NCBI RefSeq assembly: GCF_009931695.1
Contig: NZ_CP048000.1
Coordinates: 2,187,501 to 2,251,500, forward strand
DNA from: Anaerocolumna sedimenticola
Lineage (GTDB): Bacteria > Bacillota > Clostridia > Lachnospirales > Lachnospiraceae
Length of the DNA: 64,000 nucleotides
Direction of reading: 5' to 3'
Shown here: piece after piece, positions 62,682 through 64,000 of the stretch
Numbering within the stretch: position 1 is the first letter of the stretch
Layout of the letters: each line of letters begins with the position of its first letter
Position numbers and translations under genes: made by a program
Notes under the pieces: generated by a model
The model's database searches: none
What the model was told of the DNA's origin: nothing
What the model saw: only the letters and a program-made list of their open reading frames with translations

Positions 62682-63419
62682 ATGGAAAAACCTGTTGTAG
62701 AAGTAAAACATGTAAGTATGCGATTTAACCTATCTTCTCAGAAGGTAGATAATCTGAAAGAATATTTTATTAAATTAGTTAGAAAAGAATTGAAATATAA
62801 TGAGTTCTGGGCATTAAAAAATGTAAATCTAAAAGTAAATAAAGGAGACCGTTTAGGAATATTAGGTTTAAACGGTGCCGGTAAAAGTACTTTACTTAAA
62901 ATAATAGCGGGTGTTTTAAAACCCACGGAAGGTTCCGTAACCGTAAAGGGGAAAATCGCTCCTCTGTTGGAACTTGGTGCCGGTTTCGAGCCGGAATATA
63001 CCGGAGCTGAAAATATCTACTTATATGGGGCAGTTTTAGGATATCCCAGAGAATTTATAGCTGAAAAATATAATGAAATTATTGAATTTTCAGAGCTTGG
63101 TAAATTCATTGACGTACCGCTTAAAAATTATTCCTCCGGTATGAAATCAAGGCTCGGCTTTGCTATTGCAACTGTCGTGGAACCGGATGTATTAATCTTA
63201 GATGAAGTTCTGGCTGTTGGTGATGCCAAGTTTAAGAAAAAATGCGAGGCAAAAATTCAGTCTATGTTCGACAAAGGGGTTACCGTTTTATTTGTATCCC
63301 ACTCCTTACCACAGGTACAAAAGATCTGTAATAAGGCAATATTACTGGAACACGGTAAGATTATTGCAAATGGAGGTATTGAGGAAGTCAGTGCGATATA
63401 TGAGGAGAAGACGAAGTAG
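62682..63419 (+). CDS. ABC exporter ATPase for surface polymer (TagH/Wzt-like)
   Basis: 245 aa. Walker A GLNGAGKST (residues 62-70), signature NYSSGMKSRLG, Walker B VLILDEVLAVGD and switch LFVSHSLPQ. The DEVLAVGD is characteristic of polysaccharide exporters. No C-terminal substrate-binding extension, as the protein ends soon after the ATPase domain. AAAAAGGAG precedes the ATG. Last gene before the 3' part of the window. Confidence 0.93.
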   Translation: MEKPVVEVKHVSMRFNLSSQKVDNLKEYFIKLVRKELKYNEFWALKNVNLKVNKGDRLGILGLNGAGKSTLLKIIAGVLKPTEGSVTVKGKIAPLLELGAGFEPEYTGAENIYLYGAVLGYPREFIAEKYNEIIEFSELGKFIDVPLKNYSSGMKSRLGFAIATVVEPDVLILDEVLAVGDAKFKKKCEAKIQSMFDKGVTVLFVSHSLPQVQKICNKAILLEHGKIIANGGIEEVSAIYEEKTK

Positions 63420-63496
63420 ATTCATGATAGGATTGTTGAATATAGTAGTAAGTGAATTTATCAAAGTTACCTCATCAGTTAAGCGTGATAAAGATT

Positions 63497-63527
63497 GCTG
63501 TCCAAGTGTTGGGCAGCATTTTTTTTT
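63497..63527 (+). terminator. Terminator of the polymer-export genes
   Basis: GCTGTCCAA with TTGGGCAGC (one G-U), followed by ATTTTTTTTT. Confidence 0.88.
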
Positions 63528-63913
63528 GCAGCTTTCAAGTTTTTTTCATATATTTCATCGGTATCCTTATGAATATATTACATTATAAACTTTTTTTAGC
63601 ATAATAGCCATGTGATAAGCAAAAACATTCATAAGTTGATACCGACCCGTATAATACTTTCCATAATACAATTTCGTATTTAAAATCCCTTAGAATCTTT
63701 CCGTTCAAAATATCTTGTGTTATATCAGTAAAGCAGTTTTTTAAATCAAAAAGTCGATGGCATTGTGATTCATTTCTACAGCAGCATTAAGTGTGACTAA
63801 GACAATTTAATTATTTGGGCGGTCACTTATCATAAATGAAAACAGGACATCTATCATATCAACCCTGGAGTCACTGAGGTATAACTCATTTATTTGGGGA
63901 TTTAAGATATAAA

Positions 63914-63966
63914 TACCCCCCAGTGATAAGCAATGAATTTATTTCCATTGTTTTACTCTGGGGGTA
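63914..63966. repeat. Long imperfect inverted repeat near the window end
   Basis: TACCCCCCAG...CAATG pairs with CATTG...CTGGGGGTA over about 20 bases with an internal bulge. No T run is adjacent. It is the only structure seen in 63528-64000, which holds no gene. Confidence 0.55.
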
Positions 63967-64000
63967 ACATACCTGTTAGACAGCTTTATTAACTTAGACA

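Overview
The window is AT-rich, densely coded, low-GC Firmicute DNA. I infer a spore-forming anaerobic member of the Lachnospiraceae, close to Lachnoclostridium phytofermentans or Anaerocolumna. The reasons are the dnaG-rpoD-trmK cluster, frequent TTG and GTG starts with GGAGG-type ribosome sites, a type A RNase P RNA, a SleB-type cell-wall hydrolase, QueH, FeoAB with its small Cys-rich partner, LacI/CcpA-style sugar control, and many plant-glycan glycosidases. No taxonomic search was possible.

Layout. 1-15.3 kb is a plus-strand glycan locus: the end of an AraC-type regulator, a sugar ABC transporter (binding protein and two permeases), an MGH1/GH63-like glycosidase, a DUF5060/DUF4038 apiosidase-like glycosidase, a very large GH106-like glycosidase, a DUF1537 acid-sugar kinase, an Asp/Glu racemase-like protein, a DUF849 (BKACE) beta-keto-acid cleavage enzyme and a GH127-like glycosidase. 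The enzyme set suggests breakdown of a branched pectic or apiose/rhamnose/arabinofuranose-containing glycan, followed by kinase and retro-Claisen steps on an acid sugar. 15.4-20.5 kb holds queH, a tRNA-Pro with a tandemly duplicated 3' end, a small gene with a LexA box, the Fur-controlled feoAB operon and an SDR. 21-32.3 kb is a second carbohydrate locus: GH172 (DUF2961), a six-fold 95-bp tandem repeat, a thioredoxin-fold protein, a five-gene Opp/Dpp-type transporter, a second thioredoxin-fold protein and a LacI regulator whose probable operators flank the GH172 promoter.

32.6-40.6 kb is housekeeping: dgt, an APH-like kinase, dnaG, rpoD, trmK, a uridine-kinase-like protein and rnpB. 41-47.6 kb is a two-component system plus ABC-2 exporter operon. 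47.9-56 kb holds an AP2/HNH-like protein, a frameshifted cell-wall hydrolase, thrC and a large Ig-like surface protein. 56-63.4 kb is a cell-surface polymer locus: a GT2-TagF fusion, a pyruvyltransferase-FrhB fusion, and a TagGH-like exporter.

The most interesting signal is outside the proteins. Three different families of small structured repeats (about 65-155 nt) lie in leaders, mostly directly in front of the ribosome-binding site of unrelated genes. Family P (three copies) folds as an H-type pseudoknot with compensatory base changes and ends at the Shine-Dalgarno site. Family Q (four copies, one shortened) has a conserved apical motif and usually a closing outer stem. Family R (three copies) has a hairpin with a conserved C(A/G)AG loop. 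They sit before glycosidase genes, a sugar kinase gene, dnaG, ABC permease genes and regulators, so they look either like several copies of uncharacterised cis-regulatory RNAs or like small mobile RNA-like elements that settle in leaders.

Four genes carry single-base frameshifts, all consistent with loss of one base in a G or A homopolymer. This points either to uncorrected sequencing errors or to genuine decay, and it affects how the glycan locus should be read.
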